Origin: CAYMRB01 sp964392615
GTDB taxonomy: Bacteria; Planctomycetota; UBA8108
Length of the DNA: 5,437 nucleotides
Direction: 5' to 3'
Assembly: GCA_964392615.1 (NCBI GenBank)
Contig: CAYMRB010000566.1
Coordinates: forward strand, 1-5,437
Shown one piece after another: positions 1 through 5,437 of the stretch. Under the pieces are notes generated by a model, which was not told where the DNA came from, ran no database searches, and was given only the letters and a program-made list of their open reading frames with translations. Positions within the stretch are counted from its first letter, which is position 1. Each line of letters begins with the position of its first letter. Both the position numbers and the translations under genes were made by a program.

Positions 1-3000
1 GGTCGCTCCGACTGCGACCGCACGCGCCGGGAAGGCTGCGTCGGCGGCGTCTTCGCTCTTCTGTCAGCCGGGCAAGACGCGTTCGGGTTCCGCACCGTCC
101 CGCTGCACGATCCCCCCGAATGCTCGCCGGCGTGCTACTACGACGTCGCGTGGGCCGACCTCGACACTGACGGTCACGTCGACGCGATCGCGCTCGACTT
201 CCTGTCGGAGCGCATCGACCTCTTCGCCGGCAACGGAGACGGCACCTTCGACCGTCGACCGTCTCTCGAGACCGCGGGGCGCGGGGCACGAGCTCTCGCG
301 ATCGGCAACGTCGACGACGCGAGCGCCGCGGACTCGACCCTCGACATCGTCGTCGCGAATCGACGCAGCGCGACCCTCAGCGTGCTCTACGGCCAGGGCG
401 ACCTCACGTTCCGTCCGGTCGTGTCGATTCCGAGCGGCGACAGCCCGCGCGACGTCGAGATCGCCGACATCAATGGCGACGCGATCAGCGACCTCGTCGT
501 GGTCAACCGCGACACGCACAGCCTGTCGATCATCACCGGCACCGGCGGCGGCGAGTTCGCGACCGACATGGTCGAAGTGCCGACGGGCACGAGCCCGCGA
601 CAGATCGCGCTGACCGATCTCGACGCCGACGGCGGCCTCGACGCGATCGTCGCGAATCGCATCTCGGCGGACGTGTCCATCCTGCCCGGTCTGTTCGGCT
701 TCCTCGTGTCCGAATGCTACTACTCGTCGGGCATCACTCCCGTGTCGCTCGTCGCCGCGGTGCTCGGCGGCCTCGAGGGCCCGGACACGGCCGTCGCGGC
801 GCTGCGCTCGCACGATATCCGCGTGCGCCGCAACACTGGAGACGGCGCGCTCGGCCTGGAGGACGTGTACCCGGTCGGATACGGACCGGCACACCTCGCG
901 GAGGGCGATGTCGACGGCGACGGGACCATCGATCTGGTCGCCAGCTGCGTCGGCTCGACGACCGATCGCTCGGAGTCGGCACGCGCGGCGATCATCACGC
1001 TACCGGGGCGTGGCGACGGCACGTTTGCCGATCCGATCACGACGCGGACGAGAGAGTTCCGGCCGTACTGGCTCCGTCTCGACGATCTGTCGGGCGACGG
1101 CGTCCTCGACGCCGTGGTCGGCGGACTGAGAGGCGAGCTCGTCGTGCTCGAGGGCGCCGGCGACGGCACGTTCCGCAACGAGTCGTGGCTCCCGAGCCAC
1201 AGCAGCACACCGCTGACGATCGCGCTGGGCGACTACGACAGCGACGGTCGGCTCGATATCGTGACATCGCGGGGCGGTGTCTACCTCAACGACGGTCGCT
1301 TCTTCGAGCCGCCGTGGACCGGGACGCTGCAACGCTTCCCCATCGACAGGGGTGACTGGGTCGTCGAGTCCGCCGACCTCGACGGCGACGGCGCGCTCGA
1401 CCTGATGGTCGCGTTGACCTTCGTCTGGCCCGACCCGATCGCTGTGCACTTCGGCAACGGCGACGGCACTTTCGGGGCGTCGACCATCTACCCCGTCGGC
1501 ATGGGCGTGACCGCGCTGTCGGCCACCGACTTCGACGGCGACGGCATCGTCGACATCGTCGGCGGCAATCGGTGCCTCGCGAGCGTCACGCTGCTGCGCG
1601 GCATCGGCGACCGACGATTCGAGCCGCTCGAGGACGTGCGTGTCTTCCCGGTCGAGGATCTCGTGGTCACCGACATGACGGGAGACGGCCGGCCCGATCT
1701 CGTCGGCGTCGGCGTCGGGCTCTGGGTGGTTCCGATGCACGGCACCTGCGCGCTGGGCGCCCCGCCGACGAACAGCGTGCAAGTCGCGTCCATTCGCGAC
1801 AGCCTCGTGATCAACGAGGTGATGGCCGACAACGAGGACTTCTTCACCTTCTTCGACGCCCGAGAGCGCAGCCCGGACTGGGTCGAGATTCTCAACCCCA
1901 CCGAGCAGGACGTCCCCCTTTCGGGTTGGACACTGCGCGGATATGGCCGCGGCGGCGGCGTCCAGAACTGGGTATTCCCCGACGGTCCTGTCATCGCTGC
2001 CGGTGACCACCTGGTCGTGTTCTGCGATGCCGACGGCGGGCCGCCACTCGGGCTCACCGCGCGCTTCGCCCTCGATCGCGACGGTGAAGGGATCGCGCTC
2101 GTGGCGCCTGATGGCGAAGAGGTCGACCGCGTCGACTTCCCCGCGATGCCCTCCGACGTGTCGTATGCCCGGTTCGTCGACGGAGCGCGGTTTCTGTCGT
2201 ACAACCCGATTCCGACGATGGGCGCGTCGAACCGTCGACCGAGCAACCTCGACCCGTCGGTCGAGCCGCGTAACCCGAGCGTGCTCGAGGCGCAGGGCGA
2301 CCGCATCGTGCTGACCGCCCAGACATTCGACGACATCGGGATCGCGTACGCGTCCGCGTTCGTCCGGCTGACGGAAGAGAACGAGTTCCGGGAGCTCGAC
2401 CTGTTCGACGACGGGCAACACGGCGACGGCGAGGCATCCGACGGGCTGTTCGGGATGGAGTTGCCGGCGCTGGATCCTGGCACGGAAGTCCGCTACTACT
2501 TGCGCATCATCGACCTCGAAGGCGAGATCGCGATCGATCCGGCCGATCCTGCCGACATCGCGTCGCTGCACGCTTTCGTGACGCGCCCGGCAACGGCCAG
2601 CCTGCGGATCAGCGAGCTCGTCGCCGACAACGAGACCGGCATCGTCGACGAGCGCGGCGATCGCGCCGATTGGCTCGAGATCGTCAACTGCAGCCCCGAG
2701 ATCGTGCCGCTCGAGGGCGTCGTCCTGACGAAGGAGCTTTACGACGCGGACGCGCCGCGCTGGACGGCGCCGCGCGGCTGGATCTTGCCGCCGGGCGAGC
2801 GCCTGGTCCTGTTCCTCGACAACGACCCGGAGGAGGGGCGGCTTCACGCGCCGTTCCGGCTCGATCGCGGCGGTGACGAGGTCTATCTGCTGCGGTACGC
2901 CGAGGCGGACGAGCCTCCCGTGCTGCTCGACGGAACGCGCTTCGGTCCTCTGGGCGACGACGTGGCGTGGGGACGACCCGGGCCGGACTGCGCCGCTCCG

Positions 3001-3330
3001 TTCACGTTCCTCGCGAACGCGACGCCCAACGCGCCGAATGCGGCCGACGCCGACGTCTTCGTGCGCGGCGATGCGAACGCCGACGGCAGAATCGACGTCA
3101 GCGACGCGATCGCGACGCTGATGTACCTGTTCGGCGGCGAAGGGCTGTCCGTGCCATGCGTCGCGAGCACGGATGCCGACGACTCGGGAGACGTCAACAT
3201 CACCGACCCGATCGCGTTGCTCGCCCACCTGTTCGGCGGCGGTCCCCCACTGGCGAGCCCGACCGGCTTCTGCGGTCCGGATCCGACGCCGCCGCAGCTG
3301 GATTGCGAGTCGTTCCCGCCGTGTGAGTGA
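1..3330 (+). CDS. FG-GAP/VCBS repeat, lamin-tail and dockerin-domain extracellular protein (5' partial)
   Basis: The reading frame is open from base 1 and ends at TGA 3328-3330, giving 1109 residues. The true start lies outside the window. A GTG at 382 is not the start, because propeller repeats continue upstream of it in frame. Domains by window residue: about eleven FG-GAP/VCBS units (about 50-580), each with a calcium-type loop such as DFDGDG and many followed by GDGTF; an LTD-like domain (about 601-745, with the motifs INEVMADNED, DWVEILNP and FALDRDGEGIAL); an Ig-like spacer (about 750-862, with the acidic loop DDGQHGDGEASDG); a second LTD-like domain (about 867-1013, with ISELVADNE and DWLEIVN); a dockerin-like pair (about 1019-1080); and a Cys tail with Cys 1091, 1102 and 1108. 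These families are known from secreted or surface proteins that bind calcium and partners. No catalytic domain is visible. Export is inferred, since the signal peptide would lie upstream. Its substrate or partner is unknown. Confidence 0.93.
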   Translation, partial: GRSDCDRTRREGCVGGVFALLSAGQDAFGFRTVPLHDPPECSPACYYDVAWADLDTDGHVDAIALDFLSERIDLFAGNGDGTFDRRPSLETAGRGARALAIGNVDDASAADSTLDIVVANRRSATLSVLYGQGDLTFRPVVSIPSGDSPRDVEIADINGDAISDLVVVNRDTHSLSIITGTGGGEFATDMVEVPTGTSPRQIALTDLDADGGLDAIVANRISADVSILPGLFGFLVSECYYSSGITPVSLVAAVLGGLEGPDTAVAALRSHDIRVRRNTGDGALGLEDVYPVGYGPAHLAEGDVDGDGTIDLVASCVGSTTDRSESARAAIITLPGRGDGTFADPITTRTREFRPYWLRLDDLSGDGVLDAVVGGLRGELVVLEGAGDGTFRNESWLPSHSSTPLTIALGDYDSDGRLDIVTSRGGVYLNDGRFFEPPWTGTLQRFPIDRGDWVVESADLDGDGALDLMVALTFVWPDPIAVHFGNGDGTFGASTIYPVGMGVTALSATDFDGDGIVDIVGGNRCLASVTLLRGIGDRRFEPLEDVRVFPVEDLVVTDMTGDGRPDLVGVGVGLWVVPMHGTCALGAPPTNSVQVASIRDSLVINEVMADNEDFFTFFDARERSPDWVEILNPTEQDVPLSGWTLRGYGRGGGVQNWVFPDGPVIAAGDHLVVFCDADGGPPLGLTARFALDRDGEGIALVAPDGEEVDRVDFPAMPSDVSYARFVDGARFLSYNPIPTMGASNRRPSNLDPSVEPRNPSVLEAQGDRIVLTAQTFDDIGIAYASAFVRLTEENEFRELDLFDDGQHGDGEASDGLFGMELPALDPGTEVRYYLRIIDLEGEIAIDPADPADIASLHAFVTRPATASLRISELVADNETGIVDERGDRADWLEIVNCSPEIVPLEGVVLTKELYDADAPRWTAPRGWILPPGERLVLFLDNDPEEGRLHAPFRLDRGGDEVYLLRYAEADEPPVLLDGTRFGPLGDDVAWGRPGPDCAAPFTFLANATPNAPNAADADVFVRGDANADGRIDVSDAIATLMYLFGGEGLSVPCVASTDADDSGDVNITDPIALLAHLFGGGPPLASPTGFCGPDPTPPQLDCESFPPCE
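157..1698 (+). repeat. Array of about 11 FG-GAP/VCBS beta-propeller repeats (coding, protein level)
   Basis: Calcium-loop motifs recur at window residues near 52, 103, 155, 205, 248, 302, 361, 410, 458, 509 and 557, mostly 48-54 residues apart. Strong loops include ADLDTDG, GDVDGDG, GDYDSDG, ADLDGDG, TDFDGDG and TDMTGDG. Unit 2 is interrupted by an insertion (VDDASAADSTLD), unit 3 reads INGDAISD, and unit 5 (near 248) has lost its acidic loop. FG-GAP repeats of this length fold as blades of a seven-bladed beta-propeller, as in integrin alpha heads. Eleven units exceed one propeller, so a second propeller, probably completed upstream of the window, is inferred. The coordinates run from the first to the last recognisable loop. 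Confidence 0.85.
3055..3327 (+). other. Dockerin-like domain plus Cys-containing C-terminal tail (part of the 1-3330 CDS)
   Basis: Two EF-hand-like calcium loops sit in tandem. The first has D1024, N1026, D1028, D1032 and D1035 and is followed by the helix IATLMYLFGG. The second has D1058, D1060, S1062 and D1069 and is followed by IALLAHLFGG. This D.N.DG..D..D plus helix duplication is the dockerin type I pattern, but Cys1053 between the loops and the tail with Cys 1091, 1102 and 1108 are not part of clostridial cellulosome dockerins. They match a C-terminal style I recall from planctomycete-like secreted proteins. No cohesin is present in the window, so a cellulosome role is not supported. 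Binding to another secreted protein, or an anchoring or sorting role, is possible but unproven. Confidence 0.75.
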
Positions 3331-3341
3331 TCAGCGGAAGC

Positions 3342-3419
3342 AGTCCGTTGAGAGAGGGCTCCGAGCGCGAGGGCGAAATGGCCGCCATCGCGCCGGATGC
3401 CCTCTCTCGACGGGCTTTT
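3342..3419 (+). terminator. Long imperfect hairpin with T-run between convergent genes
   Basis: The hairpin starts 11 bases after the stop of the left gene. Arms 3342-3359 and 3399-3416 pair over 18 positions, with G:U wobbles at 3344/3414 and 3349/3409. Inner stems continue at 3360-3363 with 3394-3397, 3365-3370 with 3388-3393, and 3372-3375 with 3383-3386, closing on a 7-base loop at 3376-3382. That is about 32 pairs with single-base bulges at 3364 and 3398 and a G/A mismatch at 3371/3387. TTTT at 3416-3419 follows and overlaps the helicase stop codon. A smaller alternative stem, GCCC 3399-3402 with GGGC 3412-3415, lies directly against the T-run. The T-run suits the + transcript. The - transcript can form the same hairpin but has no following U-run, so bidirectional action is less certain. 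Confidence 0.72.
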
Positions 3420-5073
3420 AGTCGCGCCGACGCGGGCCGCGGCGACCGCGACGCGAGCGCTCGCTGCCGCCGGACTGTCCGTCGCGGCCCTCGTTCGAGT
3501 CGGCGCGCGACCGCTTGCGGGACGCGCCGCGCTCGGAGCTTCCGGTCGTCGTCCCGTTGTCGCGCTGGCGGCGCTCCGCGTCGCGTCTCGTTCGCGATGG
3601 TCGCGACGGCTTGGACGGGCGAGCTCCATCGCCGCGGGCGGAACGGCCCTCGCCCGACTCTTCGTTCGAGCGGCGACGCGGTCGACGACGGGACGCCTCT
3701 TCGCGCGAACTCGAGCTCGATTCCGAGTCCGACTTCCGACGGCGAGAGCGACCGCCGTCGGCCGATGGCGCGCGCTGCGCCTTCGGCGCTCCTCGGGAGC
3801 CGCCGCGTTGGCGTCCACGGCCCCCGCCACGACCCCCGCCGCCACCACCGCCGCGTCCGCCCTGGCGTCCGCGCGAGCCGGGTCGCCGAGCGGGTCGATC
3901 GTCCGTCGAAGTCTCGACGTCCTCAAAGCCATCGACGCGGCAGCGCGGAATGGCCGCATCGAGCTGCCGCTCCACCGCACGCACGATGGCGCGATCTTCA
4001 CCCGTGACGAACGTGTAGGCCTTGCCGCTCCGTTCGGCACGACCGGTGCGTCCGATGCGGTGCGTGTAGGCTTCGGGTGTGCCGGGCACGTCGAAGTTGA
4101 ACACGTGGGAGATCTGCTCGACATCGATGCCTCGCGCGACGATGTCGGTCGCGACGAGGATGTCGAACCGACCGTCGCGGAACCCGCCCATGGCTCGATC
4201 GCGTGCGTTCTGGGACATATTGCCCTGCAGCGCGACGGCGCGGTATCCGGCCTTGTCGAGATCGCGCGCGAGCTTCCGCGCGCGGTGCTTCGTGCGCGTG
4301 AACACGAGAGCCGACACGACGCGCTCCGACTCGATGAGGTGCTCGAGCAGCTCTCGCTTACGCCGTTCTGCAACGGGGTAGAGCGCGTGCTCGATCGTCT
4401 TCGCCGGCTTGCTGTGGGCCAGCTCGACGGTCACCGGATCGTGAAGTATCTCGTGCGCCAGGCCGCGAATCTCGCGCGGCATCGTCGCGGAGAACAGGAG
4501 GTTCTGCCGATCCTCGGGGAGCACCGCGAGAATGCGGCGGAGATCCGGCAGGAAGCCCATGTCGAACATGTGGTCGGCTTCGTCGAGGACGAGCGTCTCG
4601 ATCGTATCGAGGCGCACCGCGCCCTGACGGTGCAGGTCGAGCAGGCGACCCGGGCACGCGACGACGATCTGCGGCCGCCGTGCGAGATCGCGAATCTGGC
4701 GGCGATCGGAGACACCACCGTACACGGTCACCGTGCGGATGTTCGTGAACTGAGCCAGCGAGTGGAAGTCCGAATCGATCTGCTTGGCCAGCTCACGCGT
4801 CGGCGCGACGACCAGAACGCGCGGGCCGGGGCCGCGATCGCTCAGCAGGCGGTCGAGAATCGGCAGCGCGAAGGCGGCCGTCTTGCCGGTGCCGGTCTGC
4901 GCGAGACCGAGCACATCGCGCCCGTCGAGAACGGCCGGAATGGTCTGGGCCTGGATCGGCCGCGGCTCGGTGTAGCCGACCGCAGCGATGGCGCGCTCGA
5001 GCTCGCCACAGAGATCGAACGAAGAGAACGTACGCGACGTCGGAACCGACGGCGCGGAAAGGGAACTGGGCAT
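3418..5073 (-). CDS. RhlE-type DEAD-box ATP-dependent RNA helicase with RGG/Ser-Arg-rich tail
   Basis: This predicted cytoplasmic enzyme couples ATP hydrolysis to local unwinding of RNA duplexes. Relatives act in ribosome assembly, RNA decay and cold adaptation. The 551-residue product has the full core: F19 and Q41 (Q motif), AQTGTGKT 58-65 (I), PTREL about 91-95 (Ia), GG 119-120, CPGR 140-143 (Ib), DEAD 164-167 (II), SAT 195-197 (III), ALVFTRTK 255-262 (IV), ATDIVARGID 308-317 (V) and HRIGRTGRA 338-346 (VI). The stretch after motif VI (VERQLDAAIPR...GF) favours RhlE over SrmB or DeaD, and no DeaD-type C-terminal RNA-binding domain is seen. From about residue 388 the tail is low-complexity and basic. 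I chose ATG 5073 because the conserved region begins about 18 residues later. In-frame ATG 5136 and TTG 5151 are possible, but their extra residues look non-conserved. No start has a well-placed Shine-Dalgarno. The stop is TAA 3420-3418. Confidence 0.95.
   Translation of the reverse strand: MPSSLSAPSVPTSRTFSSFDLCGELERAIAAVGYTEPRPIQAQTIPAVLDGRDVLGLAQTGTGKTAAFALPILDRLLSDRGPGPRVLVVAPTRELAKQIDSDFHSLAQFTNIRTVTVYGGVSDRRQIRDLARRPQIVVACPGRLLDLHRQGAVRLDTIETLVLDEADHMFDMGFLPDLRRILAVLPEDRQNLLFSATMPREIRGLAHEILHDPVTVELAHSKPAKTIEHALYPVAERRKRELLEHLIESERVVSALVFTRTKHRARKLARDLDKAGYRAVALQGNMSQNARDRAMGGFRDGRFDILVATDIVARGIDVEQISHVFNFDVPGTPEAYTHRIGRTGRAERSGKAYTFVTGEDRAIVRAVERQLDAAIPRCRVDGFEDVETSTDDRPARRPGSRGRQGGRGGGGGGGRGGGRGRQRGGSRGAPKAQRAPSADGGRSRRRKSDSESSSSSREEASRRRPRRRSNEESGEGRSARGDGARPSKPSRPSRTRRDAERRQRDNGTTTGSSERGASRKRSRADSNEGRDGQSGGSERSRRGRRGPRRRD
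3421..3912 (-). other. Disordered RGG / Ser-Arg-rich C-terminal tail of the helicase
   Basis: About 164 residues (388-551 of the 551-residue product) are dominated by R, G, S, E and D, with almost no hydrophobic residues. In order: a Gly/Arg RGG-like block at about 403-428 (nt 3790-3867), including a run of seven glycines; a Ser/Arg/Glu block at about 441-478, including a run of five or more serines; a Lys/Arg/Ser/Pro stretch at about 487-505; and a terminal Arg/Ser/Gly block at about 513-551 ending RRRD. Basic disordered tails on bacterial DEAD-box helicases are known to add non-specific RNA binding and can drive condensate formation. Such a role here is inferred. The reading frame continues without a break from the core, so this is a real extension and not a frameshift artefact visible in the window. 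Confidence 0.85.
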
Positions 5074-5330
5074 GAACGTAAGAAACCGTCTTCCGGTGGG
5101 TCCGGGAGGCTTCGTGTCAGCCCGGAATACCACCATTCTCCGCCAGCACAACAGAGGCAGGCAAAAAGGTCAGTGCGGCGCGAGTCTGGTGGCAGATCCT
5201 GTTGTACGCCGAAGGGGCGGCATTCCGCCGGCCCATGAGAACGGAGAAGAATACCGGCGCCGGAGCGGGATAGCCAGCTCCGATTCGACGCGGCGGGTGA
5301 TGGGGCGCTTCTGATAACCCCGGGGGCGGT
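5074..5330 (-). other. Upstream/leader region of the helicase gene; no supported gene
   Basis: Neither strand shows codon-position bias typical of the two real genes. It should contain the helicase promoter unless the helicase is co-transcribed from beyond the right edge. The best sigma-70-like pair on the - strand is TTGTGC (5151-5146) and TATTCC (5129-5124) with a 16-base spacer, matching only about three bases in each box, so I do not call it a promoter. Small structures: a 5-bp stem with a 4-base loop, GGCGG 5216-5220 with CCGCC 5225-5229, and a perfect 10-base palindrome CCGGCGCCGG at 5254-5263. The stretch is less GC-extreme than its surroundings (for example GCAAAAAGG near 5161), as expected for a regulatory region. 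Confidence 0.5.
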
Positions 5331-5437
5331 CCGATTCCGAGGCCGACTCCGAGGCCGACTCCGAGGCCGACGCCGAGGCCGACTCCGACTCCCAGGCCCG
5401 CGCCCAGGCCGCCGCCGAGGCCCACTCCGACGCCCCC
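5331..5437. repeat. Degenerate hexanucleotide (6/12-bp) tandem repeat running off the window edge
   Basis: Seventeen consecutive hexamers of the form CCGANN are visible from 5331 to 5432, then CCCCC to the edge. The cleanest part alternates CCGAGG and CCGACT as a 12-bp unit (5337-5384, with one CCGACG variant). Later copies drift to CCCAGG, CCCGCG, CCGCCG and CCCACT. The period is a multiple of three, so every frame stays open. The + frames would read (S/A-E-A-D)n or (P-R-P-T)n, but stops at 5298-5300 and 5312-5317 precede them and no start codon follows. The - frame reads Gly alternating with Leu or Val and is open from the edge to TGA 5119-5117. Whether the array is coding cannot be settled here. 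A slippage-prone intergenic repeat is the simplest view. Confidence 0.85.

Noticed and set aside
64..894. A 276-residue open frame on the - strand over the propeller repeats
   Set aside because: Same antisense artefact; its repeats simply mirror the calcium-loop codons of the real gene.
1000..3228. A 742-residue open frame on the - strand, antisense to the VCBS/LTD gene
   Set aside because: Arg/Val/Asp/Ala-rich composition is the complement of GC-rich codons, with no motifs. The + strand frame has clear domains throughout.
3055..3240. Cellulosome scaffoldin/dockerin system
   Set aside because: No cohesin, carbohydrate-binding module or glycoside hydrolase is present. A dockerin-like domain alone does not make a cellulosome.
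2883..4373. A 496-residue open frame on the - strand, overlapping both genes
   Set aside because: It crosses the hairpin and both gene ends, shares the strand but not the frame of the helicase, and shows no domain.
3397..5238. A 613-residue open frame on the + strand, antisense to the helicase
   Set aside because: It mirrors a highly GC-biased real gene, has no recognisable domain, and the opposite strand carries every DEAD-box motif. Long antisense frames are expected in such GC-rich genes.
4988..5314. Possible small + strand gene (108 residues, or 80 from ATG 5072 with an AAGGG about 8 bases upstream) divergent from the helicase
   Set aside because: The first part is antisense to the helicase N-terminus, the rest lacks GC bias at third codon positions, and the product resembles nothing I know. 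The AAGGG lies inside helicase codons.
5117..5437. Minus-strand frame entering from the right edge: Gly-Leu/Val repeats followed by about 70 residues
   Set aside because: The repeat alone keeps the frame open. After it the codons (TTA, TCA, GAA, GGT, ATT) lose the third-position GC bias of the real genes. A C-terminal part of a neighbouring gene cannot be fully excluded without sequence beyond the edge.
5331..5437. CRISPR-like repeat array
   Set aside because: The units are 6-12 bp, directly abutting and degenerate, with no unique spacers and no cas genes.

Overview
The window is GC-rich bacterial DNA (roughly two-thirds G+C by eye) with two convergent protein genes, one strong hairpin between them, and a short tandem-repeat array at the right edge. 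The left gene encodes a secreted-type modular protein ending in a dockerin-like domain and a Cys-rich tail of the form CG.DPT...L.C.....C. From memory of the family, that ending is frequent in Planctomycetota and some other high-GC environmental lineages, so a planctomycete-like organism is my best guess. This is inference from domain style, not from a marker gene.

Layout. Positions 1-3330 (+) hold the C-terminal 1109 residues of a large extracellular-type protein that is open at the left edge: about eleven FG-GAP/VCBS beta-propeller repeats, a lamin-tail-like domain (LTD), an Ig-like spacer, a second LTD, a dockerin-like pair of calcium loops and the Cys tail. Positions 3342-3419 hold a very long imperfect hairpin followed by TTTT, a likely terminator lying between the two convergent genes. 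Positions 3418-5073 (-) hold a complete RhlE-type DEAD-box RNA helicase with all core motifs and a long RGG/Ser-Arg-rich disordered tail. Positions 5074-5330 are the helicase upstream region, with no convincing gene. Positions 5331-5437 are a degenerate 6/12-bp tandem repeat that runs off the window.

The two genes have no evident functional link. One product is probably exported and binds calcium and surfaces or partners; the other is a cytoplasmic RNA-remodelling enzyme. Their convergent orientation means they share only the termination region. I see no mobile element, tRNA, rRNA, CRISPR array or defence locus, and nothing that amounts to a new multi-gene system. The points most worth a second look are the long hairpin, the helicase tail, the propeller-LTD-LTD-dockerin architecture and the edge repeat.
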